Part shown: positions 35,907 through 45,900 of the stretch, piece after piece | Layout: every line of letters starts with the position of its first letter | Numbering within the stretch: the stretch's first letter is position 1 | NCBI GenBank assembly: GCA_017302895.1 | Contig: JAFLBV010000002.1 | Span: 434,001-498,000 of the forward strand | Direction of reading: 5' to 3' | Length of the DNA stretch: 64,000 nucleotides | DNA from: Ignavibacteria bacterium | Lineage (GTDB): Bacteria; Bacteroidota; Ignavibacteria; Ignavibacteriales; Ignavibacteriaceae | Program-made: the position numbers and the translations under genes | The notes under the pieces: generated by a model | What the model saw: only the letters and a program-made list of their open reading frames with translations | What the model was told of the DNA's origin: nothing | Database searches by the model: none

Positions 35907-36938
35907 TTATACCCTTTTTTTCAATGAGTCGCGAAGCTGTTTTACTCTTTTGAGTCGTTCAGCCAGTTTTTTCTCATCCCATGAATTGAAATTTTTCAAA
36001 GCCAGTATCTCTTCACAGTATTTAAGTGCCTCTTTGTACATCTTAAGTTTTTCATAATTCATGGCTATCTTGTGTTTAAGAGTCACTATATTGAAATAGT
36101 AATAATTGGTTGATACGGGAAATGTAGAGAGAATCTGTCCGTAAACTTCGATCGCCTTCTTTTTGTCGATCTCCTCGAGTGCCCTGGCTTTGGTCCACTT
36201 TACAATCCGGTTACCGGGCGCCTTTTTAAGTATTTCATTGCAAAGATTGAGCGCTTTGGCGTACTGCTTTTTATCGATGTAAATCCAGGCAAGAGAATTG
36301 GCAGTCAGGAAGTCGTTATATGAGTAGTAATTCCTGTTCCTCTCCAGAATTTTGATCGCCTGCTCCGAATTATCTTCCAGGAAAGGAAGCCAGGAAAGAT
36401 CTTTTGTCTTCGAACTCTTCCAATAGTCGAAGATTGCCATGGCTGTGGAAGCTTCATAAAATTTTTTGTCAAGTTCGGAACACCGTTCGAAGTACTTCAG
36501 AGCATTTGTCCCTGTTTTGAATACTCCAAACCAGTCTTCCTTTATAAAGTCGAAATATGCCTCGTAGGAATAGATTAGAGCCATTGCATAGGTATTCCAA
36601 ACACTTTTGCTGTTTTTGTCATAATTTTGGTCGGCAATATCTTCTGCCCGTTCGAGCTTACTCAAAATATACGATTCATTGAAAGGTACTCCCCAGTCGT
36701 AAGCTTTTACGATCTCAACTCCTGCGAGATAAAGAGAACCGAAAGGAAGAGAAGGATAATCCTTCTCAAGTCTCCCAAAAGTAGCCTTGGCACTGTCATA
36801 GCGGGATCCGGAGAGGAATGTAATCCCCCTCTCGATTATGGAGTGCACTTTAGGATCGGGATATTTTTGAGAATAGACCGAGGAATTAAAGAGAGCTAAA
36901 AAGATAGAAGTTACCAGGATGAGTGTGATACGATTCAA
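35907..36938 (-). CDS. Secreted TPR-repeat protein
   Basis: 343 aa with a signal peptide (MNRITLILVTSIFLALFNSSVYSQ). The body is helical with several tetratricopeptide-like repeats, clearest at RYDSAKATFGRLEKDYPSL (about 46), KQYAKALNLCNEILKKAPGN (about 235) and KMYKEALKYCEEILAL (about 305). It probably works as a periplasmic scaffold, perhaps lipid-independent since no lipobox is present. It lies 13 bp after the oxidoreductase gene. No specific family is recognised. Confidence 0.72.
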   Translation of the reverse strand: MNRITLILVTSIFLALFNSSVYSQKYPDPKVHSIIERGITFLSGSRYDSAKATFGRLEKDYPSLPFGSLYLAGVEIVKAYDWGVPFNESYILSKLERAEDIADQNYDKNSKSVWNTYAMALIYSYEAYFDFIKEDWFGVFKTGTNALKYFERCSELDKKFYEASTAMAIFDYWKSSKTKDLSWLPFLEDNSEQAIKILERNRNYYSYNDFLTANSLAWIYIDKKQYAKALNLCNEILKKAPGNRIVKWTKARALEEIDKKKAIEVYGQILSTFPVSTNYYYFNIVTLKHKIAMNYEKLKMYKEALKYCEEILALKNFNSWDEKKLAERLKRVKQLRDSLKKRV

Positions 36939-36951
36939 TTAAATTCCCAAT

Positions 36952-38298
36952 TTATTTTTGAACTGCTTTATAAGCAAGGATTTCGAGTAAATTCTTAAAA
37001 GGTGAAAGTGTCGGTGTGTAATTAAAGTTACTCTCTCTCAAATCGGTAATTTTAAGACCAGCCTTGATTGCGAGCGCGATGATATCACAGTATCCTGAGA
37101 CCTCTCTCCCGCCAAAAAACCCGGCACCAAGAATTTTACCATCATTTCCGTAGAAAATTTTCCCGAATACTTTATGAAAGTCAGGCATTACCTTAATTAT
37201 TGCGTCAGAAGTGGCGGAGACTGATTTATAAGGAATCTGATATTTCTCCATTCTTGATGTGCAAATGCCTGTTGCAGTGGCAAAATTGTTAAATACTCTC
37301 AAAGACAGATTTCGAATAACAGGATTCATAAATTCATTGCCGCCTGCAGCATTTGCTCCGGCAATGTGTCCCCCATCCCTGGCGAGTTTCGCCATCGGCA
37401 GCCATGCAGGTCTTCCCGTAATTTTTTCCTTCAGTTCAACACAATCTCCTGCAGCGAAAATATTCGGGTCGGATGTTCTCATTCTGCTGTCAACTTTGAT
37501 GCCTCCATAGCCCCCAATTTCCAGTCCTGCACTTTTGGCGAGATCAGCATTTGGTTCGATGCCAATAGCCACAATTACATGGTCGCATTCCTTCAGCCTG
37601 CCGTCAATCTTAATTTTCCTGACCTTCCCACCATCAGAAAACACTTTTAAGTCACTGATGTTTCCGTAGAAATCGATACCTTCCGAAACGAGTGATTCTT
37701 TAACCAGCTCCCTTATCTCCGTTACAAATCCGTGAACCGGTAAAGGTTCTTTATCAATGAGAAATACTTCATTCCCTGATTTCTTCAGCGATTCAGCAAA
37801 CTCGACACCCGAGTATGACGCACCCACAACGCACCATTTCTTGTTCACAGTCTCTGACTGAATAAGGAGTTCTTCAATCTCTTCAATATTACGGACATAA
37901 AACACATTCTCTGTCTCCCGGGGAAACAGCGGGTGTATTATGTGCCGGGCTCCTGTCGCGAGTACCAGTCGGTCGTAGGTCAGGTCGAATCCGGTACCGT
38001 TTTTTTCAGCACGCAGGACTCTTGTCCGTGCATTGATGGAGAGTACTTTTGTTTCAAGGAGAAGTTCAACATTATAATGGCGGGAGAAATCTTCCTTCGA
38101 AAAGAAGAGCAGTTCTCCGGGTGAAGTGACTTCCCCGGAGATCAGGTAAGGAATCTCGCAGGTTCCTGTGGATACATATCTTCCTGAATCGATCATTGTT
38201 ATCTCAGCATCAGGATTCTCTCTCCTGGCCTTCGCTGCGGCAGCAGGTCCCGCTGCCCTGCTCCCAACGATAACAATTTTCTTGATCAGGTGTTTCAT
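36952..38298 (-). CDS. FAD-dependent CoA-disulfide reductase-like oxidoreductase
   Basis: 448 aa pyridine nucleotide-disulfide oxidoreductase. It has FAD-binding IVIVGSRAAGPAAAA, the single active-site cysteine Cys47 in STGTCEIPYLISG, the NAD-binding VVGASYSGVEFAESLKKSG, and FAAGDCVELKEKITGRP. A dimerisation domain closes the protein. One redox cysteine is typical of CoA-disulfide reductases, NADH oxidases and related polysulfide reductases; no rhodanese domain is attached. Electron donor and acceptor cannot be decided here. It overlaps the der stop by 1 bp. Confidence 0.85.
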   Translation of the reverse strand: MKHLIKKIVIVGSRAAGPAAAAKARRENPDAEITMIDSGRYVSTGTCEIPYLISGEVTSPGELLFFSKEDFSRHYNVELLLETKVLSINARTRVLRAEKNGTGFDLTYDRLVLATGARHIIHPLFPRETENVFYVRNIEEIEELLIQSETVNKKWCVVGASYSGVEFAESLKKSGNEVFLIDKEPLPVHGFVTEIRELVKESLVSEGIDFYGNISDLKVFSDGGKVRKIKIDGRLKECDHVIVAIGIEPNADLAKSAGLEIGGYGGIKVDSRMRTSDPNIFAAGDCVELKEKITGRPAWLPMAKLARDGGHIAGANAAGGNEFMNPVIRNLSLRVFNNFATATGICTSRMEKYQIPYKSVSATSDAIIKVMPDFHKVFGKIFYGNDGKILGAGFFGGREVSGYCDIIALAIKAGLKITDLRESNFNYTPTLSPFKNLLEILAYKAVQK

Positions 38299-39608
38299 TA
38301 TTTTTCTTTGAATGAAATTGTAAAAGGAACTCCTTTAAATCCAAAATGCCGTCTGATGGCTTTTTCGAGAAACCTTCTGTAATTGTCAGAAACAGCTTTT
38401 GGATAATTGCAAAAGAAAAGAAATACCGGGTAATTATCACCAACCTGGTTGATAAATTTTATTCTGACTTCTTTTCCTGTGTGTGTTGCAGGTGGCGGTG
38501 AAGCTTCTATCTCTTTCAGGATTTTGTCGTTCAACTCACTCGTTGGGATTTTTTTGTGCCGTTCCTGCTGTATTTCTTTAGCGAGTTCTATGAGTTTAAA
38601 AATCCTCTGTTTTGTTACAGCGGATATGAAAATCACAGGGAAATAATCATATTTACCGAGAGTTTGTGTCAGCACTTTTTCATAGTATTTAGCGGTATTG
38701 CTGTCTTTCTCAACCAGATCCCATTTATTTATGGCGATTATTACACCTTTTCTTCTTTGAATAGCCTCTTCAAGAATCTTTTGTTCCTGATTTTCAAAGC
38801 CCTGAACAGCATCTACCATCAGCACCACTATGTGGGCATCAGCAATAGCTCTGAGGGTTCTGACCGAAGAATAGTACTCAATATTCTCCTTAATTTTCGA
38901 TTTCCGCCTTAATCCCGCGGTATCAACAATCGTGATTTCCTCACCGTAAAACTTGATAATGCTGTCTATGGAATCCCTTGTAGTCCCGGGAATATTCGTT
39001 ACGATGCTTCTGTCCTCACCGAGAAGTGCATTCGTCAGGGATGATTTTCCGACATTCGGTCGACCGACAAATGCAATCTTCAAGCCTTCATCCAAAGGGT
39101 CTTCTTCTGCGAGCGGGAACCCGTCAATGATTACTTCAAGGAAATCGCCCGTCATTCTTCCATTAAGAGCAGATATTGGGTGTGGTTCTCCAAACCCCAG
39201 GGCATAAAACTCGTGCACATTATTTTCCAGCTTCTCAGAGTCAATCTTATTCACACAAAGAATCGTCCTTTTGCCGGAAGTTCTGAGTAAATCGGCGATT
39301 ACTTCATCTATCGGGAGCAAGCCAGTTCTGCCGTCAACCACGAAAATAATTTTGTCAGCCTCAGTAAGAGCTATCTCAACCTGCTCCCTGATTGCAGTTT
39401 CAAACTGATCGGGAGAATCAGGGACATAGCCACCGGTATCAATAAGTCTGAATCTTTTCAGGTTCCATTCGACATAGCCAAATTGCCTGTCACGCGTTAC
39501 ACCACTGACATCGTCAACGATGGCATCCTTTGTTCCGGTCAACCGGTTGAATAGAGTTGATTTTCCAACATTGGGACGACCAACTATTACTACTAAATTA
39601 TCTCTCAT
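38298..39608 (-). CDS. der: Ribosome-assembly GTPase Der (EngA)
   Basis: 436 aa with two tandem GTPase domains. The first has GRPNVGKST, DTGG and NKID; the second has GRPNVGKSS, DTAG and NKWD. A KH-like C-terminal domain (about 350-436) follows. This double architecture is unique to Der, which is essential for 50S subunit maturation. It lies 21 bp after the SGNH hydrolase gene and overlaps the oxidoreductase start by 1 bp. Confidence 0.97.
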   Translation of the reverse strand: MRDNLVVIVGRPNVGKSTLFNRLTGTKDAIVDDVSGVTRDRQFGYVEWNLKRFRLIDTGGYVPDSPDQFETAIREQVEIALTEADKIIFVVDGRTGLLPIDEVIADLLRTSGKRTILCVNKIDSEKLENNVHEFYALGFGEPHPISALNGRMTGDFLEVIIDGFPLAEEDPLDEGLKIAFVGRPNVGKSSLTNALLGEDRSIVTNIPGTTRDSIDSIIKFYGEEITIVDTAGLRRKSKIKENIEYYSSVRTLRAIADAHIVVLMVDAVQGFENQEQKILEEAIQRRKGVIIAINKWDLVEKDSNTAKYYEKVLTQTLGKYDYFPVIFISAVTKQRIFKLIELAKEIQQERHKKIPTSELNDKILKEIEASPPPATHTGKEVRIKFINQVGDNYPVFLFFCNYPKAVSDNYRRFLEKAIRRHFGFKGVPFTISFKEK

Positions 39609-39629
39609 GATATATTGTAATTTCCTGTT

Positions 39630-40658
39630 CTATCTTTTATAATCGAGCTTGAACACTTCGATGACCGCCTTTGTAAGAAAATCCCCGCCACCATTGGTGA
39701 AGTGAATTCCATCGTTAGCGCGAGTCAGCACCTGTTTTTGGCCATCTTTAATGTAAGCCGTGTAATTCCCTTGTGAATCCCCTAATATTTTTACTCCTGA
39801 CAAAAATTTCCCGTTTGCAAATTTAGCTGTTTCTTCCTCAAAAACTTTGGAAAGTGTTCTCATTTTTCCATCAAAGGTTTTGTCTCTCATTGGTGGCATT
39901 CCAATCCAATAAAACCTGGAAGCTGAAGAAGACATTTTTGATGCAAATTTATTTACTTTTGATCTGTAAAGATCTGTCCACTCCTTTGTCCCGTAATAAA
40001 TATCTTTTCCCCCACTGTTTACTCCCTGGGCATCGTTGGTACCTATCATCAGAACTATCAAATCATATTTTTTACCGGAACAGAGTTTGTCAAGCTGCTT
40101 GAACCAGTCAAAGTAGTCCTGACGGGTAAGTCCTGTAGAGTTTTTTGAAAACACAGTAACCTTTACATTTCCCAGTGATTCGAGAGCTTTTTGAAGAATA
40201 TCAGCAAACCCCACCTTCATCATTGAATCACCTATTAACAAAACTTCGACGGTACCTGTGTTTTTTGTTGAAACAGCATCTTTTTTTGCGGTAACATCAA
40301 ATGGGACAATCTTAGCCTCCAACACTTCTTCACTTGAACTCCCTGCTTCAAACCAGGGATATCGATCCTTTCTAACGAGTTCATCCGGGTTCTGGTCAAA
40401 TCCGGCTCCCTCGTCTACCTGCGCAAAATTACGATACCCTTCCTGAAGTTTGGTTACAGGGGTTGTAAATCCTGCAGTCCTTGTAACTGTATAAACGGGT
40501 TCGAAAACCTCAATAAAAATCGACCTGAACGGAGACTCGACCGGCAGACGGTATGCCCACTTGAATAATCCAACTGAGTTCAATATAAGTGTAAGTGCGA
40601 AAACGACAATAACCATCATAATCACAGTTTTTAATGGATAAGGAGCCGGTTCTTTCAT
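39630..40658 (-). CDS. Membrane-anchored SGNH hydrolase (O-acetylation partner)
   Basis: 342 aa with one N-terminal membrane helix (about residues 12-31). The periplasmic SGNH/DUF459-like domain shows block I as LLIGDSMMKVG (nucleophile Ser), block III as MIGTNDAQG, and block V as NDGIHFTNGG with the Asp and His of the triad. All three blocks are intact, so it should be active as an acetyl- or acyl-transferase/esterase. It is paired with the MBOAT gene 12 bp upstream, as AlgI is with AlgJ/AlgX in alginate acetylation. The acceptor polysaccharide is unknown. Confidence 0.83.
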   Translation of the reverse strand: MKEPAPYPLKTVIMMVIVVFALTLILNSVGLFKWAYRLPVESPFRSIFIEVFEPVYTVTRTAGFTTPVTKLQEGYRNFAQVDEGAGFDQNPDELVRKDRYPWFEAGSSSEEVLEAKIVPFDVTAKKDAVSTKNTGTVEVLLIGDSMMKVGFADILQKALESLGNVKVTVFSKNSTGLTRQDYFDWFKQLDKLCSGKKYDLIVLMIGTNDAQGVNSGGKDIYYGTKEWTDLYRSKVNKFASKMSSSASRFYWIGMPPMRDKTFDGKMRTLSKVFEEETAKFANGKFLSGVKILGDSQGNYTAYIKDGQKQVLTRANDGIHFTNGGGDFLTKAVIEVFKLDYKR

Positions 40659-40670
40659 ATTCAGGATAAG

Positions 40671-42083
40671 TTAAAATTGGAAATAAATAAATGGTGCTAC
40701 ACCTTCAGGACCAAAAGCACCTATCAAAACAAGTACCACACCGAATGCCCCTGCCTGAACAACGGGATGAAGATTCGCAAATTTTTCCCGGATATACAGT
40801 CCCCAGTTTTTGGGTGTAAAATTCGAAGCAATGCCATAAAGGATAATCGTTACTCCCAACGGAGTGAGAATCGAGCCGGAAAAATCGAATTTCGCTATCG
40901 AAGAGAGATATTCCATTGCTGAAGCAAAACTGCTGGCTCTGAAGAAAACCCAAGTAAGGCAGACGAAATGAAATACAAATAAAAATGAAACAACATTACC
41001 AATCATTCTCTTTTCTCTTTTCCCCCTCTTCTCTGCTATATACCTCTCAACTGCCAGACCACCACCGTGTAACGCTCCCCAAAAGACAAAATTCCAGGCA
41101 GCACCGTGCCACAATCCTCCCAATAGCATAGTTAATGCAAGATTTCTGTAAGTCATCAATCTTCCCTTCCGGTTTCCACCTAACGGGATGTAGAGGTAGT
41201 CACGCAACCAGGTCGAAAGCGAGATATGCCACCTTCTCCAGAATTCCTGTATACTCAATGACCTGTATGGATGGTTAAAGTTTATCGTAAACTCATATCC
41301 AAACAAATATGCGACTCCAATCGCGATATCACTATAAGCACTAAAATCACAGTAAATTTGTACTGCATACGCATATACCGCAAACAAAGTGTCAAAAGAA
41401 GAATACTGAGACGGATCCTGAAAAACAGGATCAACTATCTGAATCGCAAGATAATTTGCGATGACAACCTTCTTGAACAGTCCTCCCAGAATCAAAGTGG
41501 CTGCCTGTGCAACTTTAATTTGATCTTTCTCAACATGTTTATAGAGTTGAGGGAGAAACTCCGATGCCCTCACGATTGGCCCGGCCACCAACTGAGGGAA
41601 AAATGCCACATAGAGCAACACATCAACCGCACTGTCAGCAGCTGGAATATCCTTTCGGTAAACATCTATTACATAGCTCATTGCCTGGAAAGTGAAAAAG
41701 GATATTCCGACGGGAAGTATGACTTCGAGTGCACTAATCTGAAACCCGAACCCAAAAGCAGCAAGCATCTCGTTGAAGTTTGTGATAAAAAACCCGTAAT
41801 ACTTGAAAAAACCAAGAATTCCCAGATTAATAACCGTTGAGATGATAATTAACCGTTTCCGTAGTTTTGCATCTTCGGTACCTGCCATCCATCTTCCAAA
41901 CCAGTATGAAGAATAGCAACAAAAGAAAAGCAGTATTGCAAATCGCCAGTCCCAATATCCATAGAAAAAGTAACTTGCGACTAAAAGGATGTATTTTCGC
42001 AAGAGAGGTTTGCTGTACGCAAGCCAACTTGCAAAAAAGACTATTAAAAAGAAAATTCCAAATTCAACGGTTGGAAAAAGCAT
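40671..42083 (-). CDS. MBOAT-family O-acyltransferase (AlgI-like)
   Basis: 470 aa polytopic membrane protein with about ten helices. The MBOAT core includes the RRWHISLSTWLRDYLYIPLGGNR-type region (about residue 288) and the catalytic histidine in GGLWHGAAWNFVFWGALHG (about 327). AlgI-like proteins move acetyl groups across the inner membrane for polysaccharide O-acetylation. The adjacent SGNH protein would complete the transfer in the periplasm. Related DltB proteins act on teichoic acids but are unlikely in this envelope type. Confidence 0.9.
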   Translation of the reverse strand: MLFPTVEFGIFFLIVFFASWLAYSKPLLRKYILLVASYFFYGYWDWRFAILLFFCCYSSYWFGRWMAGTEDAKLRKRLIIISTVINLGILGFFKYYGFFITNFNEMLAAFGFGFQISALEVILPVGISFFTFQAMSYVIDVYRKDIPAADSAVDVLLYVAFFPQLVAGPIVRASEFLPQLYKHVEKDQIKVAQAATLILGGLFKKVVIANYLAIQIVDPVFQDPSQYSSFDTLFAVYAYAVQIYCDFSAYSDIAIGVAYLFGYEFTINFNHPYRSLSIQEFWRRWHISLSTWLRDYLYIPLGGNRKGRLMTYRNLALTMLLGGLWHGAAWNFVFWGALHGGGLAVERYIAEKRGKREKRMIGNVVSFLFVFHFVCLTWVFFRASSFASAMEYLSSIAKFDFSGSILTPLGVTIILYGIASNFTPKNWGLYIREKFANLHPVVQAGAFGVVLVLIGAFGPEGVAPFIYFQF

Positions 42084-42106
42084 TTCTAAAAACTGTCAAT
42101 AAATGA

Positions 42107-42979
42107 TTAAAACCTCAAGCTGACATTAAGTTTTGGAATAAACTCAACATCCATAGCTGTATTAATTATTTCGGGTGATAAACGAAGATTCATCGATAGA
42201 TTTTTGTTAAAAACCGCGGATGACCACGCAGCTTCACCTGCAGAAAGTATGTGATTGATTACCACAAAAACAATAAATCTGCTCGAAGCATTATAAAAAT
42301 CGTTTGCTTCACCTCTCATCTGACTGTAACCAAGGAACATCGGAGTCAAATTTGCATTATATTCAGGCGAGTTATCGTTCAACTGGTCTCTCCACCCGTG
42401 GTTGTACTGGGGATATTTTCCAATCAATTCGTAGTATTGTTGCTCCCCATATCTTGGCAGCTTGTGAGAAAATCTGCTTTCGACATGATTCAATTCAGTC
42501 CAGTTGACTCTTTCCCACGGTTTTAGCGATGTGTTTGGATCGATAGTCACATTACCGTCTGGCAGACCCAGAGCAGTTCTGTTTGCGATTAACCAGTTCG
42601 CATATTTGACAACACTCCAATTCTCATCAGCATAAGCTTCGAATTCCTTCGTTTTATCATCACCCTTGTTGTTGTAGAGTATGGCAGCAGTTATGAGACC
42701 CGCTTCAAGACCGACAAATATGGCGGTTTTCCAAAAATCTCCATTATAGGCCTGCCCTGCACCGGGTATTGCGGCAGACAGAATTGTGGCAAGCCAAACT
42801 GATTTGTGCTCAGGATTAAGATTTATTTCATTTATCATCTCAGGTGAATAACTCCCGGCGAGGAGTCTGGCATCTGTCTTCAAATCACCTGTGAGTTCGA
42901 TTTTATTTTCAACTGTAACCTGTGAGAAGGATGTGAAATTAAGAAGCATGAACGCTGTGAACAAAAAGATTATTTTCAT
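42107..42979 (-). CDS. DUF5683-like membrane/exported protein
   Basis: 290 aa. A signal peptide (about residues 1-20) is followed by SVWLATILSAAIPGAGQAYNGDFWKTAIFVGLEAG (about 60-95), the hallmark of the DUF5683 family in Bacteroidetes relatives, which contains one or two hydrophobic helices. The C-terminus is beta-rich. The gene lies 12 bp after the peptidase/barrel fusion and 23 bp before the MBOAT gene. The function of the family is not known. Confidence 0.7.
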   Translation of the reverse strand: MKIIFLFTAFMLLNFTSFSQVTVENKIELTGDLKTDARLLAGSYSPEMINEINLNPEHKSVWLATILSAAIPGAGQAYNGDFWKTAIFVGLEAGLITAAILYNNKGDDKTKEFEAYADENWSVVKYANWLIANRTALGLPDGNVTIDPNTSLKPWERVNWTELNHVESRFSHKLPRYGEQQYYELIGKYPQYNHGWRDQLNDNSPEYNANLTPMFLGYSQMRGEANDFYNASSRFIVFVVINHILSAGEAAWSSAVFNKNLSMNLRLSPEIINTAMDVEFIPKLNVSLRF

Positions 42980-42991
42980 AAATTTTCCTTT

Positions 42992-45900
42992 TTAAAAATC
43001 GAAGCCAAAAAGCACACCGCCATAGAAATTCCATTCTTTCCCATACTTCACCACTTCCCCGGTTTGTGCAGTCTTGGTAACATCATCAAAACCGTATGCC
43101 GCCGAGAAAAACACCGCTGTCGGGAAGAGGTAAAATGAATTCAGCGAAAATCTGAGTTCTGCACCAACACCTTTTTTCAGGTTTCCTGACTCGGAGATGT
43201 TTCCTGTCCATGCGTTTCCAAGATCGCCAAATACAGAAAGATATATCTTGTCGAGGTAAAGATGTCCGAATTTGTAATCAATATCCCTGAAGAGGGGCAT
43301 TCTGTATGTCAGGTTGGCATACATTATCTCATTGCCACTGATCGCATAGAATGGGTAAGCTTTCATCCCGACAAGTCCACCAAGAAAGAAATCGAAGAAA
43401 TCGGGAACGGCCGGTCCAAAGATGGTTCCTCCCCTCAACTTGACGCCGAGAGAATGTCCTCTGAAAGTTTCGAAGGAATAACCTGTATTAATTTCAAGTC
43501 GGTGAAAATTATAATTTTTGTACTGAGCCACCAGAATACCGTTATCCACTGAGTATTCACCATCAGGATTGAATCTGTTCATCTCATAATCATACCTGAT
43601 TTCAAGATTACTCCCAATCGGATTAATATCCATATCCTTGTTCGGTTTCTTGTAGTCAGTTTTATAAGTGGCTCTGAAATTACTTCCAATCAGATATGTA
43701 TCGTTAAAAGTTGGATACAGATCTGAAACTGTCCCCGGTATAATAAAACTCTCGATTGTAGCAGTGTAACTGCTGTAAATGTACCTCAGCTCGAGGTCTT
43801 TTTCCGTGCCAAAAAGTTTGTGTTTTGCAATAAGATCCACTTCGAAAAGGTTGTAAATTACATTCGTAGAGGCTTTGGGCAACTCTTCAAAAATTATATC
43901 CACATCTGCTTTTCTGGTCACATTATACACTTCAAGACCGAGGTCAGGTCTTAAACCAAGAGCCGGTAGAAGCGGCAACTTATTCCTGTAATCGAAACTT
44001 AGAAAAAGATCTCTCTCTCCCCTTGTGTTTATCGAACCTCCTGCAAAAATACTGAACCTGTTAAGCATGTCAGAAGAACTGACATAAAGTCCGGGTTTAA
44101 TCTTTTCGAGCACATTATTTGTGGTACTGTAATTGTCGTATCTTACAAAAGGAAAAATACTCAACCTTGAAAAAGCCCCCGAATATTTGGTTTTAGCCGA
44201 ATCAGGATACTGATAATCGTTAAAGTTTTTAAGTCTGTCCCAGTCAACAACAGTATTGTCTTTTTTGGGTTGATTGCTGTCCAAAGGTGGATCGTTCCGT
44301 TTAACATACTTTTTATTTTCGTCAACCTTCTGTTGTTCAGCAACAGGGAGAAAGAAAATCTTGTAGCCTCCTGAAGTGTAACCTGCATAAGCAATATTTC
44401 CCGATTGATCAACTGAAGGCATAAAAGCACCACCAGTGACATTGGTAAGCCTTTTTTGTTCCTTTTTTGTCAAATCGTAGCTGTAGATATTAAAAATACC
44501 TGTCTCATCCGATGCGTAGATAAGTTTGCCGTCAGCGGTTGGAACCGGACTTCTCTCATCTTTCGGTGAATTAAGCACGAACTCGACACTTCCGCCTGCT
44601 GCCGGTATCATAGCGATGTCCCGCCCGTGAAGATAGGAATAGTCAAAATAAATGATTTTGCTATCAGGAGAGAACACGGGTTTGAAAACCTGTTCACCAT
44701 TTGCGTAAAATGTCAGTTGTTTAAAATTCTTTCCATCTATATCAATTGTGCCGATATTAGTGGTGCCGTCCTTTTGAAAAAGAAAGACGATTTTCTTTCC
44801 ATCCGGTGAAACTGAGGGCATGTTTGCTCTCAAATTGTGCGTAAGGCGGGTTTCTTTCTCACCTTTTTTATCGAAAACATAGATGTCATGTACTTTGTAA
44901 TCGTTCGGATTATCATCAGACAGTTTTGAGTAGATTACCTGATCAGTGCCGGGAACCTCGGAATAAGTGGATCTTACACCCGGAATCAGTACCTTCTCCT
45001 CTTTGTTTGATAAATTGTATTCATACAGTGCCGTTGGTGAAAAATAGTCACTGTTCTTATTCGAAATGTAATAAATCCTGTTACCGTCGGATGAAATCGA
45101 AGGGTAGAAATTACCAAAACCTGTCTCTCCGATTAAATTACCTGTTACTTTATTCTCAAGAACTGAGGAAATTCTTTCCCTGTAATCTTTCCTTAGAAAC
45201 CCTGCCCACTCATTATACAATTCTTTTCCACTCATTCCGAGGATGTCACTTGCAGCGGCATCAAACGAAAAATTTGTGAGTTTACCGAGAGCCTTTGTTA
45301 GTTTCGTCAGTTTTTCTTCACCGTATTTTTGGGCAATGTATTTAGTAAGGGCAAATCCTGAGTTGTAAACAGATTCATTTCCAAGACTGGTTTTTTCAAA
45401 TACCCCCATCTGGTTCCATGTGAGCATGGTGCTGTCAAGGACATAGGATCTTAGGATCATGTCGCGGTGAGCATCCCAATAATCATAATCAAATTCTTTT
45501 CTCATATACTGGGCTGTTCCCTCTGCGAACCATGCAGGCATGTTGAGCATTGCCAAAGGGTATGATACTATAACATTAGGGAATCCGTACAAGATATCGG
45601 GTCTTCTCTTATCTTCATAGTTTAATACCTGAAGATAAACAGCAGGAACCGAACGGGTGGTTTTAAGAGAAGCCTGAATCTGCACCATATGAGTGAACTC
45701 GTGGGAGATAACATTTCTCAACCAGTTGTGAGAGCCTCTAAGATCAAAATCAAGAGCACTAGTCCATATCTCAATTTTATTGTCAAAGAAATAGGTCGCC
45801 CCGTTGGAGTAATCATCAATGTCTTTTATTACATAGTGGACTTTATCGGGATAATATTCATAAAGTGAACAAACGGGGTCCCAAACTTCTTCAGCTATTT

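Noticed and set aside
41271-41840. 189-codon plus-strand frame inside the MBOAT gene
   Set aside because: Opposite strand of a conserved membrane protein, with low-complexity translation and no ribosome-binding site.
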